DNA of 64,000 bases from Tanypteryx hageni (Eukaryota > Arthropoda > Insecta > Odonata > Petaluridae): positions 54,573,738 to 54,637,737 of the forward strand of contig CM054115.1 in the NCBI GenBank assembly GCA_028673005.1, written 5' to 3'. The translations under genes were made by a program, and so were the position numbers. Numbering within the stretch: position 1 is the stretch's first letter; each line of letters begins with the position of its first letter. The notes below the pieces were generated by a model. It ran no database searches. It saw nothing but the letters and a program-made list of their open reading frames with translations, and was not told the DNA's origin. This document shows, one piece after another, positions 47,916 through 60,789 of the stretch.

Positions 47916-50519
47916 CATTCTTTCTATTCCTTCAGTAATATTTTTTGTACTAATTTTTTCCATTTACGCTATCAAAATATCTGTTATTTTATATTGTTTT
48001 AGTGCCTCTCTTCTTTGCATCTACTATTCTTTATTTTTAAAGCTTTAATTTTATATAACGTTTGCCGCAATATAAAACATTTTTATTGCTATTTTTGATG
48101 TGCGATATTCATATATCTTTTCTATAACTTGACCTTTTCCTATCATAGTTCTTGATTCTTTCTTATCTATTCCCTCTTTTACCACGTCAATAAATTTTAA
48201 TTCCTCATATTTACTTTATTTCTGTCATTCTGTGTAACTCGATTTCTTGTTTAATCTCGACCTCATATTTTCCATATTTCCTTTTCTCTGTCATCTTGCC
48301 TTACTTTTGTTCTTTTACAACATGTTCGCCTTTCCGTTCGTTCTCCCCATCCAGATCTTCCCTATTTAATTTTTCTCCATCTCTCTTCTTTGAACTCTTC
48401 TGTCTACTTCCCATATTCGCATTCACTGTGACTACATCATGTTCATTTTCATATATGTTTAATAATTGCCTGTGTATATGTGTAGATGCACATATTTTCT
48501 GCATTTATTTTATTTTCAATCTGTATTCCTTCACTTTTCGGTGCTCGTTATCACTTTCTCCTAATTTCCTTCTTTAGCTTACCTTCCTCACGCCCCTTAC
48601 CCGCATAATTTCATTAGCCAATCCCTACCAACAACTGTAATAAATATTGAGACGTTGTTGCTAAATTATGCCGCGTTTCATTCCCTCATTCCATTTCAAC
48701 ACATTTAACGGTCCAATTTCACTTGCATCAATTTGGATTTCGTAATTGCAGATGTATTTTACTCCTCGTCTTTAGAGAAAAGCCCCATTAAACACAGGAG
48801 GCAGTTTTTTTCGCCACCGCAAGACAGTATTTATGCTCGCAAGCTACTCTTTTGTAATTGCTGGCAATATTTAAACGGCCCCAGTCAATCTCTTCATAAA
48901 AATCCTCATTGACTTTAATAAAAGTTGGGTTTTTATTTTTGGCAGGTAAAGATGCTACTACTTTAAATGTAAAGTGCGTGGTCATAACAGGAAATAAAAA
49001 TACCTCATGAGGGATGAAATCAATAATGCAAATGTTTTAGTATCTTTTTTTGTCGCTCCAGCGCATACTTTTTCAGTTTCGCTATTAATTTAATTTCTTC
49101 TAAAGTCCTTAAATGAATTTATATTTTTTATTTGTACGGATAACTTCTCTGTGCATAAAAGCAAAGAGAAAATTGCATTTTTATTTCCATTAAAAAGATG
49201 TCAATCCATTAAATGTGATAATTAACCATAGAATGTATTCGTGCAATTTTTATGAGGACCAAATTACCTAATACTATGTTTGTTTATGAATAACTTGATA
49301 CAGGAAGTTCTGATAGTTATAAAAATTCGTTAATATAAATAAAACGATACTACACTAGAAACGTTTAACCATTGTCTTTAAAGACAATTCAAATCGATTA
49401 CGTATGCAGAATCTATTGTAGGAGATGCGGCTTCGAATCACAGTGTCATCGCAGAATTTTTATGCTGCTTTCCAGCGACTCTTAAAGTCCAGTGCATGCC
49501 TGCATGCATATGAATTAAAGACATACTTTCCATCCAATTTGAATAGTACTGTAATTTTGTTATGACTGCGCCATCATGCGGCCATTAATGGGTAACGGAA
49601 CGAGGGCCTCGAAAATGAAAGTGAAGGATAGATACTTGTCTCAATCATCTTCCAAGAACATTGTTGCCATCTACGTGTATTTAATCGATTCTTGGGATAG
49701 ACGTACTCCTTCAGTGTCGGCATCATTCTAAGCCGAAAACATTTCCTTAAACATCCGTACAGGATTGAAGGCGCTTACTTTGTCAGCATGATATTCAACA
49801 CGCAAGAAACTCCTTAAAAATCGCTGAGTTAAGTTTTCGTAATATAGCAGTTCTGATCATTTAAGCTTGACGTTATAAATATTTAATAACTATACAATAT
49901 TTGTATTGGCTCTAAATGCCTATTTTGTTTTCTCAACAGAAATTCACTTTGACGCTACGGTGGCGACCTTGGTGTGGAGTGATGTTTTATGGAATTATAA
50001 CAGATTGATACATTGTTACGAGGAAGCAAGGGGGAAGATTTAAGTGTCTATTTTAAGGCGTTCGCTTCCCTATTCCCCGTCGCATAGGAAATAAGTGCTG
50101 GAGGGAAAGGATAGCTTCGCACGCAAAAACAAACGACCCTGAAGAGATAAAAAGAGCGAGATAGGAGAGTACATGCCCCATGCGACGCATTCATCGATTC
50201 CTTCGCCTCCTCGCACGCCATAGCGCCCTCCTCCGCGGGTTGAAGTTGCATAAACAAAAACGCACGGTAACATTACCCGTCGACCAATGGCCGCCTCGCG
50301 TCTTTTAATTATACGCGAATGCGCCCTTCCTTGCACTTCTGCTGCAACCGAGGATAGCGATATCACTTTCAAATGAGGTCCGGTGTCTCTTCCGATCTTA
50401 TTCTCTGGAGTTGGAGATTTGTTTATATCTCCCAGGGCCACGCCCCCATCTTCCCATACCTCTCGAAAGAATAAATAGTTAGTCTCGGTGGGGAGTGAAA
50501 ATACCCATTGTATACTGAT
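47916..50519. other. No gene seen; one SINE fragment
   Basis: T-rich to 48600, then AT-rich. At 49424-49466 GATGCGGCTTCGAATCACAG, then TGTCATCGCAGAATTTTTAT, matches the B-box end and GCAGAATTTTT tail junction of the SINE in the 38.5-kb palindrome. I therefore read it as a truncated copy. The region 50040-50460 is GC-richer, without a supported exon. Confidence 0.5.
49424..49466 (+). repeat. Truncated SINE fragment
   Basis: It contains a B-box-like CTTCGAATCAC followed by TCGCAGAATTTTTA. The right arm of the 38.5-kb palindrome has the corresponding order (degenerate B box, TTGCAGAATTTTTCT). No A box remains upstream. Confidence 0.5.
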
Positions 50520-51330
50520 CAGGGACTTTCTCTTTCTTCCTCTATCTTCCCTCCTGATTTGCAGTTTTCTTCTCTTTTTTCGACTATTTTATTTGTCCTC
50601 GACTCTTTCTTTCCCCACTTTTGTCTCTTCTCACCCCCTGTTGTCAAGTATTCCTACCTTTCCTTATCTTATTTCTCTTCCTTCCTCTGTCCAAGTCCTT
50701 TCTTCGTCCAATTCAGTCGGTTTTCCTCTCCCCCTTCCAATCACCCTTTCCCTCACTTTCTCCTCTTTCTCCTTTCTTCCCTCCTCCTCCCTCCTCTCCT
50801 TTTCTCTGTCTTCCTCTCTCTGCCTTACCTTGAAGTTCCCCTCACTCTCCAACTCTTTCTCCCTATTTCTATCTCCCTCATTCTCTCGCTCTGTCTCTCC
50901 TCTTTCCCTCGCTCCGCCTTCAACCTAACTGTCTCTTTCTTTATCCTTCCATCGCTTGTCTTATTTCTATCTTTATTCATTCGGCTCTTTACTTTCGTTC
51001 TCTTCGTCTCTCTTCTACTCCATTCTCTCCTTTTTCTCTGCCCTTCTCATCGTCTCCCTTTCTTTTTATCTCGTTCTTTCTTTCTGTTTATATTCCTTTT
51101 TCTTTCCATTGCTTCATTTCTTCTCCTTCCAAATACTCCCTTTCTCTCTTTTTTATCATCCTTTTACCATATCTTCTGTCTTTTGATGGAAAACTCCTTT
51201 AATTCAACATTGTTTTGCTCTCACTTTTCCTCCTTACAATAACGACAATCAATTGAAGAGGGGGTGAGAAAAAGAGAGAGAGAGGGGGGGAAAGGAAGAA
51301 GATACAGGGAGGTGCAAAAGAAGAAAGGGA
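50520..51330. repeat. Long CT-rich tract followed by a short GA tract
   Basis: 50520-51235 is pyrimidine-rich, and 51255-51330 switches to purine-rich on the same strand. Open frames across it are low-complexity Ser/Phe/Leu. Confidence 0.9.
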
Positions 51331-53752
51331 AATGTATGGGCTTGTTGATGCTTCAAGGAGAAGGAAATGTTTTGGTATGTGAGGAGTTTGTGAAATGGAT
51401 GCAAAAAAATGCTGATAAAGTCGATAAGATATTCATCAAATTGATCCTTTCTCTCTCTCTCTCTATCTCTCCTCCCTCACACCGTTCCTCGGATAATTCA
51501 TTCTCGTCTAGTTCTATTTCCCGCCGGAATGGTCGCAGAGGTGGCCTTGCAAGCGTTGAGTGGGAGGATTATGGAGAGGTGGAAGGAATTGGCTGGGAGG
51601 GGGAGGTGGGGGATCGGAGAGCGGGAAAGTTGATATGCCCTTCCGATGGCCGATTTGTACGGGTCCAAGACGGCTGGAATGGATGTTTGTTACGTTTTTG
51701 TTTTTTTCCTTCCTTTCCATATCCTCTTCCTTCTCTTTCTCTGTCCGACGCTAACGTCGCGGCGCCCTTAAATGATAAGGAAGAGATGGGCCGGTGCGTG
51801 GGAGAAAACAAAGCCAGTCAGACAGTGATGATTCGATACGATATGATATCGCAATGAAAATGACTTTTATCGATGCTAGTGACTTTAATCGACGCGTCTG
51901 AATAAAGGTGTTGTTTCTCCTTATTTTTATCTTTCGTTAGCCATTTAACATTCTGATGTATTTGCATATTGATCTTTGATGCCGAATTTATGGTCCGTGG
52001 TCGTACTTATAAAGAAGAATTCTTTCGAATCTTATATTGGTTACCCTTACTCTCCGTTATGGATGATACGTCTACATTACTGCAGTACTAGGCAGTATAG
52101 GATTATATTAAGATTTGGAGGATATTAGATATTTCAAACTGAAAACGACTGAGTGCTAGTTTGAAGGTTACAGAGAAGTATTAGTCGCTATGAACTGAAT
52201 CTCTTACCTATATTGGAAGGCTCGGCCACAAAGTTGAAATACTCGAGTTCACCTGTAGGGCATAGCGAGTCAGAGTTTCATTTTTCCATTGAACTATTAA
52301 ATGCCAGAAAAGGAGAACCAAGCCTGTGAGGATTACTAGGAACAGTTTGGTGTCCTCACTAGCCACCTGTCCGATTAATTGCAGGATTAATGTAAGCGTA
52401 AATGAAGGCGCATACATTAAAATTACGATAAGGAAGTATGTTTATGTCCTCCTAAAAGATCTTAACTCAGGAAATGATTCTACCTCAAAAATGCTCTTTA
52501 TCTTTCCATAACTAACTATCTCTATACGCAATGTCTCTTTTTTCCTACCCCTTTGTCTCTTTTCTAGCATCTTATCTCCTACGATTTCCTCCAGAAGTCC
52601 TATGTTAAGCATAAAATAGGTTGTTAAACTTGGGTTTATTACCATCGAAATTACTAATTATATGTTAATAGGTTGCTGACTTGGAAGCTACGGCGATAAG
52701 ATATTCTTAAAGACTCAAGTTTTCTCATGCGCAAATTCTTGTTAATGTTTACTCCAAATAACGCAGGTTGAAATCACTTCCATCTCTATAACTGATAAAT
52801 AATTATAAACGTGCAAATATCATCAGAGGCATGTTCATAAACAAAATACGTTTCAAGAAATTTTTAAAAACCTTTTCTGCTTCTCACCCTTCAAGAAAGC
52901 AGAGCCGTGTTTCTAATCAAATTGTAACGCTGTTCCTTTAAATACTTGAAAACTATAATCATTCACTATCAGAATTCCGACTGAAATATCATTTCTAATT
53001 TTAAAATTTCCAACGGTCAGCGCCCCAACCGGAGAAGTTATCAATTTCCAGAAAAGGTACAAGCATGAAAAAGGTAATGTAATTTAAAAACGTAACACGC
53101 GGACAGACGAGTGAAAACATAATCAAGCTTTAGTTTCAAATGAATGCGCAAAAAATATCGACTGCATAGACAGCGTTAAAATAAATGCCGAGTTTAAAGA
53201 AACCCTTATTCCAGTGCGAACTCATTTTTTTCCTCGGCGAAGAATATTTTTTCCGGTTTAGGACCACCTCGGCCATCAATTGTGCGTTGCGAGGGGCATA
53301 AAACATGTGCTCCGCTCCGTCCTTCGGAAGTGACGCCTCAGACGTGTCCCTCAGCCTTGGCGCATTTCGTTAACACCTTGGCCGATGCAAGCAAGCACAC
53401 GAGAGGTTGTCCCTGTCTCTTGGCTCCGTAGAATGCCTCGAGTGGTGAAACGTGTGAGATCCTGCATTTCTGGATGGGTGTCTTAAAACTTCGCGGACCG
53501 CGCCGAAGTATGGATAAATTTGAAATTAGGTATGTACACGGCAGCACTGTTTAAACGATCGATTTTTTTCATTTAAGCCCTCTGCCCCTTTAGATTTTTT
53601 TCAAATGCGGATGATCTTAGAGAAAAAAGGAAGGCCCTTAGCTTTATTGAAAATAATAAAGTAAGTTTACATTGTTTTTGTATAATAACAATTAATGATT
53701 GTAATATTTTCGGCTAATAATCTCGCAAAAAAAATTCCAAACTTCTTTTCAG
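51331..53752. other. No gene seen
   Basis: A 173-codon + frame (51336-51857) is discussed among the rejected items. The remainder is AT-rich without recognisable exons. CCGTCCTTCGGAAG near 53317 is also found in the retroposon at 59.1 kb, but the surroundings do not align. Confidence 0.45.
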
Positions 53753-53809
53753 CTCGATGATTACTACGATTATACCATCATGTTACAAGATTTCGATTAT
53801 TATTGGCCA
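53753..53809 (+). other. Exon-like 57-bp segment flanked by good splice sites
   Basis: AAACTTCTTTTCAG precedes the segment and GTGAGTCA follows it. In one frame the 57 bases encode 19 residues, LDDYYDYTIMLQDFDYYWP, an acidic, aromatic peptide with no stop. A second frame is also open. It cannot join directly to the 16391 donor, because that phase would meet a stop (TGA) in the second codon. With no homology I can recognise it remains a weak microexon candidate and may be chance. Confidence 0.15.
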
Positions 53810-54929
53810 GTGAGTCAAATCCTATCGCTGGCACTGTCTTCTTTGGTCACATCCGCGTCTTTTTCCAACCGTTGGCCTCTGAGAAGTTATTTCAGCGGTG
53901 GAATCCAATGGAATTTCTCGGTGCAAGGTCAGGTCTGTCATTAAAGCGCTCCAAAATCTTTTATTGCTAAAAAAATCTCCTGCGTTTAAAAGCGTCCATT
54001 TTTTGTGTTGCCTAACCTAACCGAGTTTGGACAAATACGGCCTTTTTTGAGACATAAACTGAAATAACAAATATACCGCGACTAATGTTAATAATAATAG
54101 TCTCCACAATTTGCAGCGCTGTTAGCATGGTAATGGTTATCACCACTAAAGCGTTATGGCATGCTCGTATTCAGCTACCACTCTTTTAAGCGGGTTTATA
54201 GATTCGTCAAAATTATTTAACTCAAATGTTTGCATTTCGGGTTGGTTATTCGCACATGGAAAGGTTTATAAGATAAAGAAGGTCAGATGCAGAAGAGTGT
54301 TGCGGAATAACGAGGGAACAAGTAGTCAACTGTAGAATGCTCTTATGAAACTATTTCTATGTTTTTTAATTGTTTAATGGTTAGTCACAATCGCTGAAAG
54401 AGATGCCCTCTTGTCCGTTACGGTTGTTAGTTTATTACTCTTTCGTTCTGAAACCTGCGAATCTTCTCGCCACCCATAAGCACTCAATTCTCTCAAGTAA
54501 TCTCTGCTAAAAAGTGTCCTCTTTTCCTACAAAAGAACGCATCCTTACAAAAAAAATCCCTTACTAAGCGGCCGAAAAAAATACTCGACTTTTTTCGTCT
54601 GTCAAAACTTTATTCCCGACTATTGCTTTAAGTTTTATTTGGCGTCTGTGTGTGGTGACTTGTTTACGCGATCTGGCAACATTGCGATTCCCGGCGTGGG
54701 TCGGGATGGAGAGAGGGAGAGAAAGAAAGAGGAATTGACTCCATCTTTTTCTCTCTCTCTCTCTCCCACTCCCATGCGGGGCAACCCTCCCGCGCGCACA
54801 TACACATACATTCACATATCACCCACTTCTCTAGACTCCCTCGCATAATGCAGCCTGCAGAATAAAAAGGTAAAGTTTCGCAACGCGCTTAAGAGGGGTT
54901 ATAGAGAGAGAGAGATGCGAAGCCTCTTC
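53810..54929. other. No gene seen
   Basis: AT-rich, then from about 54600 mixed sequence with a short GA block followed by a CT block (54705-54770). No supported exon. Confidence 0.5.
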
Positions 54930-56350
54930 CCCGACCCCCTCTTTTTTAACAAACTCAACTCTTCCTACCCTCCACTCCATCCCTACCTTCTCATCCCTCA
55001 AACCCGCCCGAAAAATCTCTCATTTTTTGCTACATTCTACATCCCCCGCCTTACTACCTCGTCCCTGACTCTTTCCTCACTGACTCTCTCCCATCCTCTC
55101 CCTCCCTTTCTCCCACCTCTCCCACCCTCTCTCCCTCCCTCTCTCCCACCCTCTCTCCCATCCTCTCCCTCCCTCTCTCCCATCCTCTCCCTCCCTCTCT
55201 CCCATTCTCTCCCTCTCTGTCTCTCCCACCCTCTCCTTCCCTCTCTCCTATCCTCTCCCTCCCTCTCTCCTATCCTCTCCCTCCCTCTCTCCCAGTCTTC
55301 TCGCCGCCTCCTCCCCTTTTATGCTCTTTTTACCTCTCTGGCAGACTTCCTGTGATTCTTCCTCTCTCTCTTTCTCTCACTCATCGCCTTTCCTTTATCT
55401 ATCTTTCGTCTTATTCCATCGCCTTCACGTACCTCTTACATTTTCTCTTTCTGCAGCATATATTTTCTTTCTCCTTCCCTCTATCTCTCTCCTTTTTCCA
55501 ACATTTCTATTTGTCTTCTTCCCTCTCTCCTGCACTATTTCTCTCTCTCTCTCTACCTTTTTCGCTCCTCCCATCATTCCACTCTCCCTCACCATCCGTT
55601 TTTATCACCTTCAACTCTCCCTCTTCCAACTTTTCTTTTCATCCTATATATGTCAATCTCAGTGTCTCTTTCCCTCCATCTCTCTTCCTCTATCTCTTTC
55701 TCTCTTCTTCTTTCTTTTCCTCTCATAACCTCTCATGTCGTCCTATCTGTTAGTCCCAGTGACTTTCCCTCCCTTTTCCCCGAATCCCTTCCACTCTCTT
55801 TCTTCCTCTACCTCTCTCTTCCTCTTTCTCTATCTCTTTTCCTGTTCCTCTCTCTGCCTCTCTTCCTCTACCTCTATCTCCACCTCTCTATTCCTCTACA
55901 CCTCTCTTCCTGTCTTTGTCTATCTCTCTCTTCTTCTCTCACCTCCTCCCTGCCTCTCTTTCTCTACCTCTAGCTGTCTCTACCTCGTTCTCTACCTCAC
56001 TTCCTCTCCACCTCTCCCTTCCTCTCTCTCTTCCTCGCTCTCCTCTTTCTCTTCCTCGCTCTCCTCTTTCTCTCTCTCTTTCTCTCCTCATATCTAACTT
56101 CTTTCTCCTTGTCCCTTTTATAACTCTCTCCTTCCTCCTTTGCTCCTCTTTCACTCTTCCAGTTACCAGCTTTTCCCATCTCCACCGTGTCCCACGCGCT
56201 TTCCCTGCCACCCAAACAACCTGTCCTCCGTGTCTCTCCCCTTTTCCCCCTCTGGCATCCCAGAGTCAACCCTTTTTTCCTCCCTCCCCTATGCCCCGCT
56301 CTGTCCTTGCCCCTTTTTACTGCCCTTCTACATCTCTCTCTTTCTCTCGG
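54930..56350. repeat. Very long CT-rich tract with a 22-bp tandem core
   Basis: About 1.4 kb of pyrimidine-rich sequence. Between about 55090 and 55290 it is a tandem array of the unit TATCCTCTCCCTCCCTCTCT (plus CC, about 22 bp), with CCATCC and CCACCC variants. Later parts are irregular CT/CTTC mixtures. All open frames across it on both strands are Ser/Leu/Pro or Arg/Glu low-complexity. Confidence 0.95.
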
Positions 56351-59109
56351 TCTGTTCCCTTCCACCGCCAATGTAAACTCGTTAGCGGGCCGCGAAGGTC
56401 TATCCCCCAAATGAGGGAGAGGAAAAGGCGGAGAGAGAATTCACGGAGCGATTAGCGGGAATGAGGGGAGAAAATTAGAGTCTATACATCTCGTATCTCT
56501 ATCTCTTTTTCACTTTCTCTCTCTCTCTCTTTACTTTTACTGATTAAAAAGCCATTTAATTAAAAAGTTAGAGTAAGCAGACGGATTATTCTTATTTTTG
56601 TACATTTTTATCAACCTCCCTTTCTCTCACTCTCCCTGCGTAATTTTTTGCTTTACCTCTATTTCTTTTTCTCGTTCCGTTCTTCTATTGTTCTTGCAGT
56701 TCCCTGCGTGCGTTTCACGGTAGTTTTTAATGTTTACTTCGACGCATGATAGTAGCGTAACGGCAGGGTTTACCATTGTCAGCGGAAAATGTATGCTTTC
56801 GACGCTCCGACGCGAAATCGAGAGGTTCACGAATCCCTCGATCGACCTATCGAAGTTTTTTTTAACGAAGCGCTTATCATCAATCATAGCTCCCAGTTTC
56901 ATCCTCCACCTCCCGCGGTGATGAATCGTCGTCCAAAGCGAAACATTGACGTTATAGAGGAGGGAGGGAGTAATTGGCGATTGTTTGCGCTACTATATAG
57001 TCTCAGCCTAGTTGTGCAAAATTCTCGTTTTCATCCGTTACGTCGTGCATAATTTTTATCGAGGCTGCAATTACAGTCGAACATCAACAGCAGAAATGCA
57101 AAAGGAAAAACACGGAATAAGCTCGACTTATGAAAACTTCGAGTTAAGTTCTTGTATGCTTGTGCGGACGAGGAAAATAAGTGTACACTTCTACTCATTG
57201 AAAACTTGTTTTATCCAGGTTCGACTGCGCTTGCGATTATTTTTATGTATTATCTTGAAACGTACTTCGTTTTATTTATCATTGTCTTATGCATAAGTAT
57301 AGTCCTACGTTTTGACCGTTTCCAAAATAACTTAAAACAGGTTGCAAGGAAAGGGATCGATGTCATTGTATCACATTAACTAAAAATATAATAACGCATA
57401 TATTTCCAAAACTAAATTACCAACCTAAACTTAAGTCTGGATTCTGATTATTATTAAAACATCAAGCCCTTACAAAGCAGCATTTCTCAGCGGCAATAAA
57501 CCCATCCATATTTTTACCAAACATCGAATCCTGATCTCATACTTTCCAGGTTATTCACCCGAGTCATAAATGTAGTTTTTTCCATTTTTCGCGTTGAACT
57601 CATTGCCAAATCGTGCGAATAACGCGAATACCATGGTTTCTTTGGACACTTCAAGATAGACGCCTCACTAACCATCACCTCATTCCAACGAGAAACCTTT
57701 TGCTCCCGAGATTATTTTTACGGCCATTTATTTTTTACATCAAGAAGTAACGACTCGGCTAGTAATTACGTATCGTCCCAGTAGTTTCAGCATCAGAATA
57801 TTTTCTCTCCATGAAAAATCTTTCGGACTCGATCTGTTTTCGGCCGCCGAGATGCGAATTAATCCTTCCGAGGGCGGTATATTTCGTTCTCTTTTATTTA
57901 AGTATTTATTTTTATCGCTATCCCTTTTAATCATCGTTCGTCGTTCTATTGTTTCGTTGCGCGCGCCTTCTAGCGTATGTATGCGCAACAAATCGATGAT
58001 ATTCTACTCCATCATGACGACGTTACGCTCTCTGCATTTCAATTACTCCGCCACGGCTGTTGAAGATATCCCTCTGCCATCTGCATTCCGAGGAGCGAGG
58101 TGCATTGAACTGAAATAGGTCGGCGGAGCGAAAATTATCGCGGTTCTCTTTTTTCTGCAACTCTCTCACACGGGAAAATGGTGGGTGTGTGTGTCCGTCC
58201 ACGGCGTGGTTCCACGAAACCTAATGTTTATTTTAGTTCCGTTTGCAAACGTGGAGTCACTTCAAAGGCCGGAGCGGTGCTTATTTAGCCAAGCCTAAGA
58301 TACTTGCAGTTCATATATACGGCGTATGCATCGTTGATATCATCATTCATACGTTATGAAGTGGTCACTGGATCAGATAGCGGTGTCCATCGCTACAAGC
58401 GGGAAGGGAAATTACTCGGAAAAAACACGTTTTCGTTTAAATCGCGCTTATTTTACCGTGTGAAGATTTTTTGAGATATTATTTAGAAATAAATAACCGG
58501 AATACTAATCCACATTGGTGGCGCAAACTTTGTTTTCCTGTTTAGAGTAGTCTTCCAGAAATAAATTATTTCTGCGCAAAAGTTGGTATGAGATGAAAGG
58601 CGGAAGTTCGAAAATATCAGCTTCTGATAACAAGGTTGAATTGCATAAATCCAAAGAAAGTGTCCTTTTTTTACATTTTTCTCGTCTAAGAACTCGGGTT
58701 AGTAAGTTTTCTTTCAGTTTTTCTATTCAAATTTAATTATAGAGCTCAGATAAACTTTAGTCTGATATGCATTTTTAATGTAGTTTTAATTACACATATT
58801 ATATATTTTAGATTTATAAAAATATATACGGTTTGGGTGTAGTAACGAATATCGGCCGCGTTAAAAACAGTTATCTGTATACGCCTGAAATCGCGAATCC
58901 TCGGAAAATAAAGTACCAAAATCGATCCGATAAAATGGAGAACTTGGAATCTTAATTTGTGTGTCAATCCTGCGGAACGTGTTAGATCGAGTAATGACCG
59001 CATTTAATTTAAGACCCTTATAAATCGTAAATTTCTTTGCTCCGACTCACATCCGCCGCACATTCCGAAGTTAACGCACTCTTCCTCGTCATAGTATTTA
59101 TTTATTTAT
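56351..59109. other. No gene seen
   Basis: A mixed segment from 56700 to 58300 with many CG dinucleotides resembles the other promoter-like stretches. It has open frames (56789-57052, 57012-57296, 57852-58118) without domains or splice pairs. AT-rich to the end of the interval. Confidence 0.4.
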
Positions 59110-59403
59110 ATATACGACTCACCCAGCCCCCTGTTTGCGTGGTTTGAGGAGACCGCGCAAATTCAGCTGTTCCGTCCTTCGGAAGAGACGTTAAGCCGTT
59201 GGCCCCCCTGGTGTTCTTCGTAAGAGCAGGCAAATGCCGGCACCGGGTTTCCCTCCTCCCTTCTGTGTGTGAGTCCGGTGTGGAAGGCAACGGGAAACCA
59301 CCACACCGTGTATGTATATTCCCTAGTCAAAACCAATTAATTAATTAATTGGTAGGACCTGTCGCAAGACAGAACACGAATGAATGAATGAATATACTAC
59401 TCA
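59110..59403 (+). mobile_element. Retroposon (SINE or LINE 3' end) with target duplications
   Basis: The body contains CCGTCCTTCGGAAGAGACGT, then TAAGCCGTTGG, CACCGGGTTTCCCTCC and GGAAGGCAACGGGAAACCAC. From memory these are motifs of widespread arthropod SINE/LINE 3' regions. It ends in a short (GAAT)n tail (59378-59392), as retroposons do. The flanks ATATACGACTCA (59110-59121) and ATATACTACTCA (59392-59403) match at 11 of 12 bases and look like a target-site duplication. No reverse transcriptase is encoded, so mobilisation would have used a partner LINE. The tail direction places it on +. Confidence 0.82.
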
Positions 59404-60789
59404 GTTTTACGAGATCAACAAATATCCCGACATTTTGGGAAGTTTCTCTGAAGACACGGCGGCATAATAGATTCGATGGCGTCATTATTATCCGGCGCAG
59501 GAAGTTTTTTTGACGATAAAATATCGGGTTGATTAAAAGTAAAGTCATTGCTTCCCAGCTGTCACCATAAAGTTTTCCAACTTTTCCTAGGTCGATGCTT
59601 CATCCGCTGAGCTATTTCCAGCATTCCTTCGTCAATTTTTTCGTCCACCCCCTACTTCCAATCTTTACGGAATCACTGTTTTCGCCATTCATATTTTCAT
59701 CTTTTAAAGCACTGCTCCAAAGGTAACGTTCCTACGTTATCTCTCATCTCAGTTTGAGTTATAACTACCCCATCTGATCGTAATCTTTGATCTAAATTTG
59801 TTTCAAAATAAGCTTCAAGTTTCTTCTTTCTCGTTCTCCTGCGTCAAACTGATTAATATGTAATGTTTTGCTTACATCCAAATATGTTGTAATCTATGTC
59901 AACTTGAGTAAAGAAAAGTAAAAGAACGTGCATTTGTATGTTTGTATTAATGGCATAAAAGGAACAAAGGGAAAGACCTAACTGGAATAAAAGAATTTTT
60001 TTATAAATGCGGGCGTACGTATTACCTTCTCATTGCGTTTTTAAATTGAAACTTTTAATTATCAAGGAATGTATGTTTGTAGCGTACTTAATAATCTGAG
60101 TGCTGAAATTACGCATGTTTACCAGTTCTCCTTATACTAATAATGTGCATTGTTCAATTGTTTTTTAAACAAAATAATTCCACATAACGGTTGGTGCAGT
60201 GACATTTTGTTGACACATCTCGTTTCGATCCTAATAAACTGTTAAGCACAGTGTTTTCGAAATGGATTGTGATAGCAGGTTGAGTGCCACAGCTAATTGT
60301 TATGATTTGGACTCGGCGATTGACCATCATGTCAATTTTTCTTCTAACGAATGCACAATGACGTAACACCAACAGATTAACGCGACCAAGCGTTGTGATA
60401 ACGGCACGTATAATTAAACAACCTTGTTTCGAGTAGCGGGTGCCGCGAAATTCCGTTTATCTCTGAAGGGATGTCGCGCCTACAAAAGTGGTTGTAATCA
60501 AATAGACTCTCGATTTCCCATTGTATACCGTTTCATTTCATCATCCTTAATATATGAAAAATGGTCCCTATGAATGTTCATCGGCCGGGCAAATAACATA
60601 ATAACGATAGGGAAGCATTATAACGGTCCTGTTTTTTTTGCAAAACTACATAAAAAAATCTTTTTTTTTTGTCGTCACGTGCGCCATGCAGGACGACAAC
60701 CTTGAAGTAAAAAGCGTGAGAAGCGAATTGAATTACTTTAATATCATTATATATAGACGTTCCTTACAGAGGAAGATATAACATAACAT
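59404..60789. other. No gene seen
   Basis: AT-rich sequence without a supported exon or repeat. Confidence 0.5.

Noticed and set aside
51336..51857. 173-codon + frame starting MGLLMLQGEGNVLVCEEFVK
   Set aside because: Part of it looks protein-like, but it runs through a CT repeat and a GA/GGGA-rich stretch, has no domain I recognise and no clear splice sites. Conservation in a relative would be needed to revive it.
53310..53480. Possible retroposon sharing CCGTCCTTCGGAAG with the 59.1-kb element
   Set aside because: Only this short block matches. No tail, no target duplication and no further alignment by eye.
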